Shown: positions 24,578 to 38,945, counted from the stretch's first letter. The stretch: 64,000 nucleotides of DNA from Hydractinia symbiolongicarpus (GCF_029227915.1 NC_079881.1:25955501-26019500); one strand, 5' to 3'. The notes: generated by a model from the sequence alone, not told the origin. Program-made: numbers and translations.

Positions 24578-27500
24578 CGTTCGGGAGATGAGTTTACTCC
24601 CTGGGTACTTTCTTTGTATACGTTTGACTATACGGGCCAAGCCCGGGATTTACGGGAAATCGCGGGTTTTCGTTTGCCGGCGATTAAACTTCTTTTATTC
24701 AGCGTCTCATCAAAAATGAAAACATTTTTGAAAACTACAAGTCTCATGCGTTTTAGTGGTGAAAAAATAATTTAAAAAATCGTTCGGGAAATGAGTTTAC
24801 TCCCTGGGTACTTTCTTTGTATACTTTTGACTATACGGGCCGAGTCTGGGATTTACGGGAAATCGCATGTTTTCGTTTGCCGGCGATTAAACTTCTTTTA
24901 TTCAGCGTCTCATCAAAAATGAAAACATTTTTGAAAACTGCAAGTCTCATGCGTTTTAGTGGTGAAAAGATAATTTAAAAAATCGTTTTGGAAATGAGTT
25001 TACTCACAGGGTACTTTCTTTGTATACATTCGACTATACGGGCCAACCCTGGGATTTACGGGAAATCGCGGGTTTTCGTTTGCCGGCGATTAAACGTCTT
25101 TTATTCAGCGTCTCACTAAAAATGAAAGCAAGTTTGAAGACTACAAGTCTCATGCGTTTTAGTGGTGAAAAAATAATTTAAAAAATCGTTCGGGAAATGA
25201 GTTTACTCCCTGGGTACTTTCTTTGTATACATTTGACTATACGGGCCAAGCCCGGGATTTACGGGAAATCGCGGGTTTTCGTTTGCCGGCGATTAAACTT
25301 CTTTTATTCAGCGTCTCATCAAAAATGAAAACATTTTTGAAAACTACAAGTCTTATGCGTTTTAGTGGTGAAAAGTAATTTAAAAAATCGTTCGGGAAAT
25401 GAGTTTACACCGTGGGTACTTTTTTGTATACTTTTGACTATACGGGCCGAGTCTGGGATTTACGGGAAGTCGCTGGTTTTCGTTTGACGGCGATTAAACT
25501 TCTTTTATTCAGCGTCTCATCAAAAATGAAAACATTTTTAAAAACTACAAGTCTCATAGGCTTTAGTGGTGAAATAATAATTTAAAAAATCGTTCGGGAA
25601 AAGAGTTTACACCCTGGGTACTTTCTTTGTATGCTTTTGACTATACGGCCGAGTCCAGGATTTACGGGAAATCGCAGGTTTTCGTTTGCCGGCGATTAAA
25701 CGTCTTTTATTCAGCGTCTCACTAAAAATGAAAACAAGTTTGAAGACTACAAGTCTCATGCGTTTTAGTTGTGAAAAAATAATTTAAAAAATCGTTCGGG
25801 AAATGAGTTTACTCCCTGGGTACTTTCTTTGTATGCTTTTGACTATACGGCCAAGCCCGGAATTTACGGGAAATCGCGGGTTTTCGTTTGCCGGCGATTA
25901 AACTTCTTTTATTCAGCGTCTCATCAAAAATGAAAACATTTTTGAAAACTACAAGTCTCATGCGTTTTAGTGGTGAAAAAATAATTTAAAAAATCGTTCG
26001 GGAAATGAGTTTACTCCCTGGGTACTTTCTTTGTATACTTTTGACTATACGGGCCGAGTCTGGGATTTACGGGAAATCGCAGGTTTTCGTTTGCCGGCGA
26101 TTAAACTTCTTTTATTCAGCGTCTCATCAAAAATGAAAACATTTTTGAAAACTGCAAGTCTCATGCGTTTTAGTGGTGAAAAGATAATTTAAAATACGTT
26201 TTGGAAATGAGTTTACTCACAGGGTACTTTCTTTGTATACATTCGACTATACGGGCCAACCCTGGGATTTACGGGAAATCGCGGGTTTTTGTTTGCCAGC
26301 TATTAAACCACTTTCATTAAGCGTCTCATCAAAAATGAAAACATTTCTGAAAACTACAAGTCTCATGCGTTTTAGTGGTGAAAAAATGATTTAAAAAATC
26401 GTTCGGGAAATTAGTTTACACCGTGGGTACTTTTTTGTATACTTTTGACTATACGGGCCGAGTCTGGGATTTACGGGAAGTCGCTGGTTTTCGTTTGACG
26501 GCGATTAAACTTCTTTTATTCAGCGTCTCATCAAAAATGAAAACATTTTTAAAAACTACAAGTCTCATGGGCTTTAGTGGTGAAATAATAATTTAAAAAA
26601 TCGTTCGGGAAATGAGTTTACACCCTGGGTACTTTCTTTGTATGCTTTTGACTATACGGCCGAGTCCAGGATTTACGGAAAATCGCAGGTTTTCGTTTGC
26701 CGGCGATTAAACGTCTTTTATTCAGCGTCTCACTAAAAATGAAAACAAGTTTGAAGACTACAAGTCTCATGCGTTTTAGTGGTGAAAAAATAATTTAAAA
26801 AATCGTTCGGGAAATGAGTTTACTCCCTGGGTACTTTCTTTGTATACGTTTGACTATACAGGCCAAGCCCGGGATTTACGGGAAATCGCGGGTTTTCGTT
26901 TGCCGGCGATTAAACTTCTTTTATTCAGCGTCTCATCAAAAATGAAAACATTTTTGAAAACTACAAGTCTTATGCGTTTTAGTGGTGAAAAAATAATTTA
27001 AAAAATCGTTCTGGAAATGAGTTTACTCACATGGCACTTTCTTTGTATACATTCGACTATACGGGCCAAGCCCGGGATTTACGGGAAATGGCGGATTTTC
27101 GTTTGCCGGCGATTAAACTTCTTTTATTCAGTGTCTCATCAAAAATGAAAACATTTTAGAAAACTACAAGTCTCATGCGTTTTAGTGGTAAAAAGATAAT
27201 TTAAAAAATCCTTTTGGAAATGAGTTTACTCACAGGGTACTTTCTTTGTATACATTCGACTATACGGTCCAAGCCCAGGATTTACGGGAAATCGCGGGTT
27301 TTCGTTTGCCGGCGATTAATCCACTTTCATTAAGCGTCTCATCAAAAATGAAAACATTTCTGAAAACTACAAGTCTCATGCGTTTTAGTGGTGAAAAAAT
27401 AATTTAAAAAATCGTTCGGGAAATGAGTTTACTCCCTGGGTACTTTCTTTGTATACTTTTGACTATACGGGCCGAGTCTGGGATTTACGGGAAATCGCAG

Positions 27501-28121
27501 GTTTTCGTTTGCCGGCGATTAAACTTCTTTTATTCAGCGTCTCATCAAAAATGAAAACCTTTTTGAAAACTGCAAGTCTCATGCGTTTTAGTGGTGAAAA
27601 GATAATTTAAAAAATCGTTTTGGAAATGAGTTTACTCACAGGGTACTTTCTTTGTATACATTCGACTACACGGGCCAAGCCTGGGATTTACGGGAAATCG
27701 CGGGTTTTCGTTTGCCAGCTATTAAACCACTTTCATTAAGCGTCTCATCAAAAATGAAAACATTTCTGAAAACTACAAGTCTCATGCGTTTTAGTGGTGA
27801 AAAAATGATTTAAAAAATCGTTCGGGAAATGAGTTTACACCGTGGGTACTTTTTTGTATACTTTTGACTATACGGGCCGAGTCTGGGATTTACGGGAAGT
27901 CGCGGGTTTTCGTTTGCCGGCGATTAAACGTCTTTTATTCAGCGTCTCACTAAAAATGAAAGCAAGTTTGAAGACTACAAGTCTCATGCGTTTTAGTGGT
28001 GAAAAAATAATTTAAAAAATCGTTCGGGAAATGAGTTTACTCCCTGGGTACTTTCTTTGTATACATTTGACTATACGGGCCAAGCCCGGGATTTACGGGA
28101 AATCGCGGGTTTTCGTTTGCC

Positions 28122-28323
28122 AGCTATTAAACCACTTTCATTAAGCGTCTCATCAAAAATGAAAACATTTCTGAAAACTACAAGTCTCATGCGTTTTAGT
28201 GGTGAAAAAATGATTTAAAAAATCGTTCGGGAAATGAGTTTACACCGTGGGTACTTTTTTGTATACTTTTGACTATACGGGCCGAGTCTGGGATTTACGG
28301 GAAGTCGCGGGTTTTCGTTTGCC
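28122..28323. repeat. Extra monomer inserted in the second 8.8-kb unit
   Basis: Copies 1 and 2 of the long unit are collinear up to tttcgtttgcc at 19495/28122. Copy 2 then has gccagctattaaaccactttc followed by a caccgtggg monomer before rejoining copy 1 at offset 8,829. The insert is one 202-bp monomer equivalent of a type common elsewhere in the domain. Confidence 0.8.
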
Positions 28324-29598
28324 GGCGATTAAACTTCTTTTATTCAGCGTCTCATCAAAAATGAAAACATTTTTGAAAACTGCAAGTCTCATGTGTTTTA
28401 GTGGTGAAAAGATAATTTAAAAAATCGTTTTGGAAATGAGTTTACTCACAGGGTACTTTCTTTGTATACATTCGACTATACGGGCCAACCCTGGGATTTA
28501 CGGGAAATCGCGGGTTTTCGTTTGCCAGCTATTAAACCACTTTCATTAAGCGTCTCATCAAAAATGAAAACATTTCTGAAAACTACAAGTCTCATGCGTT
28601 TTAGTGGTGAAAAAATGATTTAAAAAATCGTTCGGGAAATGAGTTTACACCGTGGGTACTTTTTTGTATACTTTTGACTATACGGGCCGAGTCTGGGATT
28701 TACGGGAAGTCGCTGGTTTTTGTTTGACGGCGATTAAACTTCTTTTATTCAGCGTCTCATCAAAAATAAAAACATTTTTAAAAACTACAAGTCTCATGGG
28801 CTTTAGTGGTGAAATAATAATTTAAAAAATCGTTCGGGAAATGAGTTTACACCCTGGGTACTTTCTTTGTATGCTTTTGACTATACGGCCGAGTCCAGGA
28901 TTTACGGGAAATCGCAGGTTTTCGTTTGCCGGCGATTAAACGTCTTTTATTCAGCGTCTCACTAAAAATGAAAACAAGTTTGAAGACTACAAGTCTCATG
29001 CGTTTTAGTGGTGAAAAAATAATTTAAAAAATCGTTCGGGAAATGAGTTTACTCCCTGGGTATATTCTTTGTATACGTTTGACTATACGGGCCAAGCCCG
29101 GGATTTACGGGAAATCGCGGGTTTTCGTTTGCCGGCGATTAAACTTCTTTTATTCAGCGTCTCATCAAAAATGAAAACATTTTTGAAAACTACAAGTCTT
29201 ATGCGTTTTAGTGGTGAAACAATAATTTAAAAAATCGTTCTGGAAATGAGTTTACTCACATGGCACTTTCTTTGTATACATTCGACTATACGGGCCAAGC
29301 CCGGGATTTACGGGAAATGGCGGGTTTTCGTTTGCCGGCGATTAAACTTCTTTTATTCAGTGTCTCATCAAAAATGAAAACATTTTAGAAAACTACAAGT
29401 CTCATGCGTTTTAGTGGTAAAAAGATAATTTAAAAAATCCTTTTGGAAATGAGTTTACTCACAGGGTACTTTCTTTGTATACATTCGACTATACGGTCCA
29501 AGCCCAGGATTTACGGGAAATCGCGGGTTTTCGTTTGCCGGCGATTAAACCACTTTCATTAGGCGTCTCATCAAAAATGAAAACATTTCTGAAAACTA

Positions 29599-31294
29599 CA
29601 AGTCTCATGCGTTTTAGTGGTGAAAAAATAATTTAAAAAATCGTTCGGGAAATGAGTTTACTCCCTGGGTACTTTCTTTGTATACTTTTGACTATACGGG
29701 CCGAGTCTGGGATTTACGGGAAATCGCAGGTTTTCGTTTGCCGGCGATTAAACTTCTTTTATTCAGCGTCTCATCAAAAAGGAAAACATTTTTGAAAACT
29801 GCAAATCTCATGCGTTTTAGTGGTGAAAAGATAATTTAAAAAATCGTTTTGGAAATGAGTTTACTCACAGGGTACTTTCTTTGTATACATTCGACTATAC
29901 GGGCCAAGCCTGGGATTTACGGGAAATCGCGGGTTTTCGTTTGCCAGCTATTAAACCACTTTCATTAGGCGTCTCATCAAAAATGAAAACATTTCTGAAA
30001 ACTACAAGTCTCATGCGTTTTAGTGGTGAAAAAATGATTTAAAAAATCGTTCGGGAAATGAGTTTACACCGTGGGTACTTTTTTGTATACTTTTGACTAT
30101 ACGGGCCGAGTCTGGGATTTACGGGAAGTCGCGGGTTTTCGTTTGCCGGCGATTAAACTTCTTTTATTCAGCGTCTCATCAAAAATGAAAACATTTTTAA
30201 AAACTACAAGTCTCATGGGCTTTAGTGGTGAAATAATAATTTAAAAAATCGTTCGGGAAATGTGTTTACACCCTGGGTACTTTCTTTGTATGCTTTTGAC
30301 TATACGGCCGAGTCCAGGATTTACGGGAAATCGCAGGTTTTCGTTTGCCGGCGATTAAACGTCTTTTATTCAGCGTCTCACTAAAAATGAAAGCAAGTTT
30401 GAAGACTACAAGTCTCATGCGTTTTAGTGGTGAAAAAATAATTTAAAAAATCGTTCGGGAAATGAGTTTACTCCCTGGGTACTTTCTTTGTATACTTTTG
30501 ACTATACGGGCCGAGTCTGGGATTTACGGGAAATCGCAGGTTTTCGTTTGCCGGCGATTAAACTTCTTTTATTCAGCGTCTCATCAAAAAGGAAAACATT
30601 TTTGAAAACTGCAAATCTTATGCGTTTTAGTGGTGAAAAGATAATTTAAAAAATCGTTTTGGAAATGAGTTTACTCACAGGGTACTTTCTTTGTATACAT
30701 TCGACTATACGGGCCAAGCCTGGGATTTACGGGAAATCGCGGGTTTTCGTTTGCCAGCTATTAAACCACTTTCATTAGGCGTCTCATCAAAAATGAAAAC
30801 ATTTCTGAAAACTACAAGTCTCATGCGTTTTAGTGGTGAAAAAATGATTTAAAAAATCGTTCGGGAAATGAGTTTACACCGTGGGTACTTTTTTGTATAC
30901 TTTTGACTATACGGGCCGAGTCTGGGATTTACGGGAAGTCGCGGGTTTTCGTTTGCCGGCGATTAAACTTCTTTTATTCAGCGTCTCATCAAAAATGAAA
31001 ACATTTTTAAAAACTACAAGTCTCATGGGCTTTAGTGGTGAAATAATAATTTAAAAAATCGTTCGGGAAATGTGTTTACACCCTGGGTACTTTCTTTGTA
31101 TGCTTTTGACTATACGGCCGAGTCCAGGATTTACGGGAAATCGCAGGTTTTCGTTTGCCGGCGATTAAACGTCTTTTATTCAGCGTCTCACTAAAAATGA
31201 AAGCAAGTTTGAAGACTACAAGTCTCATGCGTTTTAGTGGTGAAAAAATAATTTAAAAAATCGTTCGGGAAATGAGTTTACTCCCTGGGTACTT
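29599..31294. repeat. 810-bp tetramer in two tandem copies (in second long unit)
   Basis: This is the same doubled tetramer at offset 8,829, with atgtgtttac at 30260 and 31070. Because both long units hold the doubled form, the local tetramer duplication is older than the 8.7-kb duplication. Confidence 0.85.
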
Positions 31295-33288
31295 TCTTTG
31301 TATACATTTGACTATACGGGCCAAGCCCGGGATTTACGGGAAATCGCGGGTTTTCGTTTGCCGGCGATTAAACTTCTTTTATTCAGCGTTTCATCAAAAA
31401 TGAAAACATTTTTGAAAACTACAAGTCTTATGCATTTTAGTGGTGAAAAAATAATTTAAAAAATCGTTCTGGAAATGAGTTTACTCACATGGCACTTTCT
31501 TTGTATACATTCGACTATACGGGCCAAGCCCGGGATTTACGGGAAATCGCGGGTTTTCGTTTGCCGGCGATTAAACCACTTTCATTAAGCGTCTCATCAA
31601 AAATGAAAACATTTCTGAAAACTGCAAGTCTCATGCGTTTTAGTGGTGAAAAAATAATTTAAAAAATCGTTCGGGAAATGAGTTTACTCCCTGGGTACTT
31701 TCTTTGTATACTTTTGACTATACGGGCCGAGTCTGGGATTTACGGGAAATCGCAGGTTTTCGTTTGCCGGCGATTAAACTTCTTTTATTCAGCGTCTCAT
31801 CAAAAATGAAAACATTTTTGAAAACTGCAAGTCTCATGCGTTTTGGTGGTGAAAAGATAATTTAAAAAATCGTTTTGGAAATGAGTTTACTCACAGGGTA
31901 CTTTCTTTGTATACATTCGACTATACGGGCCAAGCCTGGTATTTACGGGAAATCGCGGGTTTTCGTTTGCCAGCTATTAAACCACTTTCATTAAGCGTCT
32001 CATCAAAAATGAAAACATTTCTGAAAACTACAAGTCTCATGCGTTTTAGTGGTGAAAAAATGATTTAAAAAATCGTTCGGGAAATGAGTTTACACCGTGG
32101 GTACTTTTTTGTATACTTTTGACTATACGGGCCGAGTCTGGGATTTACGGGAAGTCGCGGGTTTTCGTTTGCCGGCGATTAAACTTCTTTTATTCAGCGT
32201 CTCATCAAAAATGAAAACATTTTGAAAAACTACAAGTCTCATGGGCTTTAGTGGTGAAATAATAATTTAAAAAATCGTTCGGGAAATGAGTTTACACCCT
32301 GGGTACTTTCTTTGTATGCTTTTGACTATACGGCCGAGTCCAGGATTTACGGGAAATCGCAGGTTTTCGTTTGCCGGCGATTAAACGTCTTTTATTCAGC
32401 GTCTCACTAAAAATGAAAGCAAGTTTGAAGACTACAAGTCTCATGCGTTTTAGTGGTGAAAAAATAATTTAAAAAATCGTTCGGGAAATGAGTTTACTCC
32501 CTGGGTACTTTCTTTGTATACATTTGACTATACGGGCCAAGCCCGGGATTTACGGGAAATCGCGGGTTTTCGTTTGCCGGCGATTAAACTTCTTTTATTC
32601 AGCGTCTCATCAAAAATGAAAACATTTTTGAAAACTTCAAGTCTTATGCGTTTTAGTGGTGAAAAGTAATTTAAAAAATCGTTCTGGAAATGAGTTTACT
32701 CACAGGGTACTTTCTTTGTATACATTCGACTATACGGGCCAAGCCCAGGATTTAGGGGAAATCGCGGGTTTTCGTTTGCCGGCGATTAAACCTCTTTCAT
32801 TAGGCGTCTCATCAAAAATGAAAACATTTCTGAAAACTACAAGTCTCATGCGTTTTAGTGGTGAAAAAATAATTTAAAAAATCGTTCGGGAAATGAGTTT
32901 ACTCCCTGGGTACTTTCTTTGTATACTTTTGACTATACGGGCCGAGTCTGGGATTTACGGGAAATCGCAGGTTTTCGTTTGCCGGCGATTAAACTTCTTT
33001 TATTCAGCGTCTCATCAAAAATGAAAACATTTTTGAAAACTGCAAGTCTCATGCGTTTTAGTGGTGAAAAGATAATTTAAAAAATGGTTTTGGAAATGAG
33101 TTTACTCACAGGGTACTTTCTTTGTATACATTCGACTATACGGGCCAACCCTGGCATTTACGGGAAATCGCGGGTTTTCGTTTGCCAGCTATTAAACCAC
33201 TTTCATTAAGCGTCTCATCAAAAATGAAAACATTTCTGAAAACTACAAGTCTCATGCGTTTTAGTGGTGAAAAAATGATTTAAAAAAT

Positions 33289-33406
33289 CGTTCGGGAAAT
33301 GAGTTTACACCGTGGGTACTTTTTTGTATACTTTTGACTATACGGGCCGAGTCTGGGATTTACGGGAAGTCGCTGGTTTTCGTTTGCCGGCGATTAAACT
33401 TCTTTT
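33289..33406. repeat. Truncated 118-bp monomer (copy 2)
   Basis: Identical junction 8,829 bp after the first copy, near the end of the second long unit. The domain C expansion probably grew from this neighbourhood. Confidence 0.9.
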
Positions 33407-34826
33407 CGTTCGGGAGATGAGTTTACTCCCTGGGTACTTTCTTTGTATACGTTTGACTATACGGGCCAAGCCCGGGATTTACGGGAAATCGCGGGTTTTC
33501 GTTTGCCGGCGATTAAACTTCTTTTATTCAGCGTCTCATCAAAAATGAAAACATTTTTGAAAACTACAAGTCTCATGCGTTTTAGTGGTGAAAAAATAAT
33601 TTAAAAAATCGTTCGGGAAATGAGTTTACTCCCTGGGTACTTTCTTTGTATACTTTTGACTATACGGGCCGAGTCTGGGATTTACGGGAAATCGCATGTT
33701 TTCGTTTGCCGGCGATTAAACTTCTTTTATTCAGCGTCTCATCAAAAATGAAAACATTTTTGAAAACTGCAAGTCTCATGCGTTTTAGTGGTGAAAAGAT
33801 AATTTAAAAAATCGTTTTGGAAATGAGTTTACTCACAGGGTACTTTCTTTGTATACATTCGACTATACGGGCCAACCCTGGGATTTACGGGAAATCGCGG
33901 GTTTTCGTTTGCCGGCGATTAAACGTCTTTTATTCAGCGTCTCACTAAAAATAAAAGCAAGTTTGAAGACTACAAGTCTCATGCGTTTTAGTGGTGAAAA
34001 AATAATTTAAAAAATCGTTCGGGAAATGAGTTTACTCCCTGGGTACTTTCTTTGTATACATTTGACTATACGGGCCAAGCCCGGGATTTACGGGAAATCG
34101 CGGGTTTTCGTTTGCCGGCGATTAAACTTCTTTTATTCAGCGTCTCATCAAAAATGAAAACATTTTTGAAAACTACAAGTCTTATGCGTTTTAGTGGTGA
34201 AAAGTAATTTAAAAAATCGTTCTGGAAATGAGTTTACTCACAGGGTACTTTCTTTGTATACATTCGACTATACGGGCCAAGCCCAGGATTTAGGGGAAAT
34301 CGCGGGTTTTCGTTTGCCGGCGATTAAACCTCTTTCATTAGGCGTCTCATCAAAAATGAAAACATTTCTGAAAACTACAAGTCTCATGCGTTTTAGTGGT
34401 GAAAAAATAATTTAAAAAATCGTTCGGGAAATGAGTTTACTCCCTGGGTACTTTCTTTGTATACTTTTGACTATACGGGCCGAGTCTGGGATTTACGGGA
34501 AATCGCAGGTTTTCGTTTGCCGGCGATTAAACTTCTTTTATTCAGCGTCTCATCAAAAATGAAAACATTTTTGAAAACTGCAAGTCTCATGCGTTTTAGT
34601 GGTGAAAAGATAATTTAAAAAATCGTTTTGGAAATGAGTTTACTCACAGGGTACTTTCTTTGTATACATTCGACTATACGGGCCAACCCTGGGATTTACG
34701 GGAAATCGCGGGTTTTCGTTTGCCAGCTATTAAACCACTTTCATTAAGTGTCTCATCAAAAATGAAAACATTTCTGAAAACTACAAGTCTCATGCGTTTT
34801 AGTGGTGAAAAAATTATTTAAAAAAT

Positions 34827-34944
34827 CGTTCGGGAAATGAGTTTACACCGTGGGTACTTTTTTGTATACTTTTGACTATACGGGCCGAGTCTGGGATTTA
34901 CGGGAAGTCGCTGGTTTTCGTTTGCCGGCGATTAAACTTCTTTT
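34827..34944. repeat. Truncated 118-bp monomer (copy 3)
   Basis: Same junction, 1,538 bp after copy 2. The monomer before it has the private change aaaattattta. Confidence 0.9.
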
Positions 34945-36362
34945 CGTTCGGGAGATGAGTTTACTCCCTGGGTACTTTCTTTGTATACGTTTGACTATAC
35001 GGGCCAAGCCCGGGATTTACGGGAAATCGCGGGTTTTCGTTTGCCGGCGATTAAACTTCTTTTATTCAGCGTCTCATCAAAAATGAAAACATTTTTGAAA
35101 ACTACAAGTCTCATGCGTTTTAGTGGTGAAAATATGATTTAAAAAATCGTTCGGGAAATGAGTTTACACCGTGGGTACTTTTTTGTATACTTTTGACTAT
35201 ACGGGCCGAGTCTGGGATTTACGGGAAGTCGCGGGTTTTCGTTTGCCGGCGATTAAACTTCTTTTATTCAGCGTCTCATCAAAAATGAAAACATTTTTAA
35301 AAACTACAAGTCTCATGGGCTTTAGTGGTGAAATAATAATTTAAAAAATCGTTCGGGAAATGAGTTTACACCCTGGGTACTTTCTTTGTATGCTTTTGAC
35401 TATACGGCCGAGTCCAGGATTTACGGGAAATCGCAGGTTTTCGTTTGCCGGCGATTAAACGTCTTTTATTCAGCGTCTCACTAAAAATGAAAGCAAGTTT
35501 GAAGACTACAAGTCTCATGCGTTTTAGTGGTGAAAAAATAATTTAAAAAATCGTTCGGGAAATGAGTTTACTCCCTGGGTACTTTCTTTGTATACATTTG
35601 ACTATACGGGCCAAGCCCGGGATTTACGGGAAATCGCGGGTTTTCGTTTGCCGGCGATTAAACTTCTTTTATTCAGCGTCTCGTCAAAAATGAAAACATT
35701 TTTGAAAACTTCAAGTCTTATGCGTTTTAGTGGTGAAAAGTAATTTAAAAAATCGTTCTGGAAATGAGTTTACTCACAGGGTACTTTCTTTGTATACATT
35801 CGACTATACGGGCCAAGCCCAGGATTTAGGGGAAATCGCGGGTTTTCGTTTGCCGGCGATTGAACCTCTTTCATTAGGCGTCTCATCAAAAATGAAAACA
35901 TTTCTGAAAACTACAAGTCTCATGCGTTTTAGTGGTGAAAAAATAATTTAAAAAATCGTTCGGGAAATGAGTTTACTCCCTGGGTACTTTCTTTGTATAC
36001 TTTTGACTATACGGGCCGAGTCTGGGATTTACGGGAAATCGCAGGTTTTCGTTTGCCGGCGATTAAACTTCTTTTATTCAGCGTCTCATCAAAAATGAAA
36101 ACATTTTTGAAAACTGCAATTCTCATGCGTTTTAGTGGTGAAAAGATAATTTAAAAAATGGTTTTGGAAATGAGTTTACTCACAGGGTACTTTCTTTGTA
36201 TACATTCGACTATACGGGCCAACCCTGGCATTTACGGGAAATCGCGGGTTTTCGTTTGCCAGCTATTAAACCACTTTCATTAAGCGTCTCATCAAAAATG
36301 AAAACATTTCTGAAAACTACAAGTCTCATGCGTTTTAGTGGTGAAAAAATGATTTAAAAAAT

Positions 36363-36480
36363 CGTTCGGGAAATGAGTTTACACCGTGGGTACTTTTTTG
36401 TATACTTTTGACTATACGGGCCGAGTCTGGGATTTACGGGAAGTCGCTGGTTTTCGTTTGCCGGCGATTAAACTTCTTTT
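36363..36480. repeat. Truncated 118-bp monomer (copy 4)
   Basis: Same junction, 1,536 bp after copy 3. Confidence 0.9.
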
Positions 36481-37696
36481 CGTTCGGGAGATGAGTTTAC
36501 TCCCTGGGTACTTTCTTTGTATACGTTTGACTATACGGGCCAAGCCCGGGATTTACGGGAAATCGCGGGTTTTCGTTTGCCGGCGATTAAACTTCTTTTA
36601 TTCAGCGTCTCATCAAAAATGAAAACATTTTTGAAAACTGCAAGTCTCATGCGTTTTAGTGGTGAAAAGATAATTTAAAAAATCGTTTTGGAAATGAGTT
36701 TACTCACAGGGTACTTTCTTTGTATACATTCGACTATACGGGCCAACCCTGGGATTTACGGGAAATCGCGGGTTTTCGTTTGCCGGCGATTAAACGTCTT
36801 TTATTCAGCGTCTCACTAAAAATGAAAGCAAGTTTGAAGACTACAAGTCTCATGCGTTTTAGTGGTGAAAAAATAATTTAAAAAATCGTTCGGGAAATGA
36901 GTTTACTCCCTGGGTACTTTCTTTGTATACATTTGACTATACGGGCCAAGCCCGGGATTTACGGGAAATCGCGGGTTTTCGTTTGCCGGCGATTAAACTT
37001 CTTTTATTCAGCGTCTCATCAGAAATGAAAACATTTTTGAAAACTACAAGTCTTATGCGTTTTAGTGGTGAAAAGTAATTTAAAAAATCGTTCTGGAAAT
37101 GAGTTTACTCACAGGGTACTTTCTTTGTATACATTCGACTATACGGGCCAAGCCCAGGATTTAGGGGAAATCGCGGGTTTTCGTTTGCCGGCGATTAAAC
37201 CTCTTTCATTAGGCGTCTCATCAAAAATGAAAACATTTCTGAAAACTACAAGTCTCATGCGTTTTAGTGGTGAAAAAATAATTTAAAAAATCGTTCGGGA
37301 AATGAGTTTACTCCCTGGGTACTTTCTTTGTATACTTTTGACTATACGGGCCGAGTCTGGGATTTACGGGAAATCGCAGGTTTTCGTTTGCCGGCGATTA
37401 AACTTCTTTTATTCAGCGTCTCATCAAAAATGAAAACATTTTTGAAAACTGCAAGTCTCATGCGTTTTAGTGGTGAAAAGATAATTTAAAAAATCGTTTT
37501 GGAAATGAGTTTACTCACAGGGTACTTTCTTTGTATACATTCGACTATACGGGCCAACCCTGGGTTTACGGGAAATCGCGGGTTTTCGTTTGCCAGCTAT
37601 TAAACCACTTTCATTAAGCGTCTCATCAAAAATGAAAACATTTCTGAAAACTACAAGTCTCATGCGTTTTAGTGGTGAAAAAATGATTTAAAAAAT

Positions 37697-37814
37697 CGTT
37701 CGGGAAATGAGTTTACACCGTGGGTACTTTTTTGTATACTTTTGACTATACGGGCCGAGTCTGGGATTTACGGGAAGTCGCTGGTTTTCGTTTGCCGGCG
37801 ATTAAACTTCTTTT
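37697..37814. repeat. Truncated 118-bp monomer (copy 5)
   Basis: Same junction, 1,334 bp after copy 4. From here the following monomer carries gcgtcgcatc and the preceding one has ccctgggtttacggg with one A lost. Confidence 0.9.
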
Positions 37815-38827
37815 CGTTCGGGAGATGAGTTTACTCCCTGGGTACTTTCTTTGTATACGTTTGACTATACGGGCCAAGCCCGGGATTTACGGGAAATCGC
37901 GGGTTTTCGTTTGCCGGCGATTAAACTTCTTTTATTCAGCGTCGCATCAAAAATGAAAACATTTTTGAAAACTACAAGTCTCATGCGTTTTAGTGGTGAA
38001 AAAATAATTTAAAAAATCGTTCGGGAAATGAGTTTACTCCCTGGGTACTTTCTTTGTATACATTTGACTATACGGGCCAAGCCCGGGATTTACGGGAAAT
38101 CGCGGGTTTTCGTTTGCCGGCGATTAAACTTCTTTTATTCAGCGTCTCATCAAAAATGAAAACATTTTTGAAAACTACAAGTCTTATGCGTTTTAGTGGT
38201 GAAAAGTAATTTAAAAAATCGTTCTGGAAATGAGTTTACTCACAGGGTACTTTCTTTGTATACATTCGACTATACGGGCCAAGCCCAGGATTTAGGGGAA
38301 ATCGCGGGTTTTCGTTTGCCGGCGATTAAACCTCTTTCATTAGGCGTCTCATCAAAAATGAAAACATTTCTGAAAACTACAAGTCTCATGCGTTTTAGTG
38401 GTGAAAAAATAATTTAAAAAATCGTTCGGGAAATGAGTTTACTCCCTGGGTACTTTCTTTGTATACTTTTGACTATACGGGCCGAGTCTGGGATTTACGG
38501 GAAATCGCAGGTTTTCGTTTGCCGGCGATTAAACTTCTTTTATTCAGCGTCTCATCAAAAATGAAAACATTTTTGAAAACTGCAAGTCTCATGCGTTTTA
38601 GTGGTGAAAAGATAATTTAAAAAATCGTTTTGGAAATGAGTTTACTCACAGGGTACTTTCTTTGTATACATTCGACTATACGGGCCAACCCTGGGTTTAC
38701 GGGAAATCGCGGGTTTTCGTTTGCCAGCTATTAAACCACTTTCATTAAGCGTCTCATCAAAAATGAAAACATTTCTGAAAACTACAAGTCTCATGCGTTT
38801 TAGTGGTGAAAAAATGATTTAAAAAAT

Positions 38828-38945
38828 CGTTCGGGAAATGAGTTTACACCGTGGGTACTTTTTTGTATACTTTTGACTATACGGGCCGAGTCTGGGATTT
38901 ACGGGAAGTCGCTGGTTTTCGTTTGCCGGCGATTAAACTTCTTTT
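38828..38945. repeat. Truncated 118-bp monomer (copy 6)
   Basis: Same junction, 1,131 bp after copy 5, with the same gcgtcgcatc neighbour. Confidence 0.9.

Larger units (their letters stand above)
16764..25390. repeat. ~8.63-kb higher-order repeat unit, copy 1
   Basis: This block aligns with 25391-34219, first at offset 8,627 and then at 8,829. Shared private marks are gggaaaagagttt (16971/25598), tttaaaatacgtttt (17561/26188), cattttagaaaac (near 18524), ttcgactacacggg (19034/27661) and catgtgtttt (19561/28390). The offset changes by 202 bp at 19495/28122, where copy 2 has one extra monomer. Only scattered single-base differences were seen, so the duplication is recent or has been homogenised recently. 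Confidence 0.9.
16504..34219. repeat. Satellite domain B: tandem 8.6/8.8-kb higher-order units
   Basis: Monomer variants change to a set including caccgtgggtacttttttg (one base shorter), tatgcttttgactatacggccgag (one base shorter), gccagctattaaaccactttc and catttctgaaaac. These appear in long fixed orders. Apart from a short lead-in (16504-16763), the domain is two tandem copies of one unit of about 43 monomers. Confidence 0.85.
25391..34219. repeat. ~8.83-kb higher-order repeat unit, copy 2
   Basis: This is the direct tandem copy of 16764-25390, one monomer longer. Differences noticed from copy 1 include gggtttttgtttgcc near 26285, gggaaattagttt near 26408, aaatcttatg near 30613, gcgtttcatc near 31387 and aaaaataaaagcaag near 33949. 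It ends where copy 1 would return to the unit start; here the sequence continues at 34220 with cgttctggaaatgag into domain C. Confidence 0.9.
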
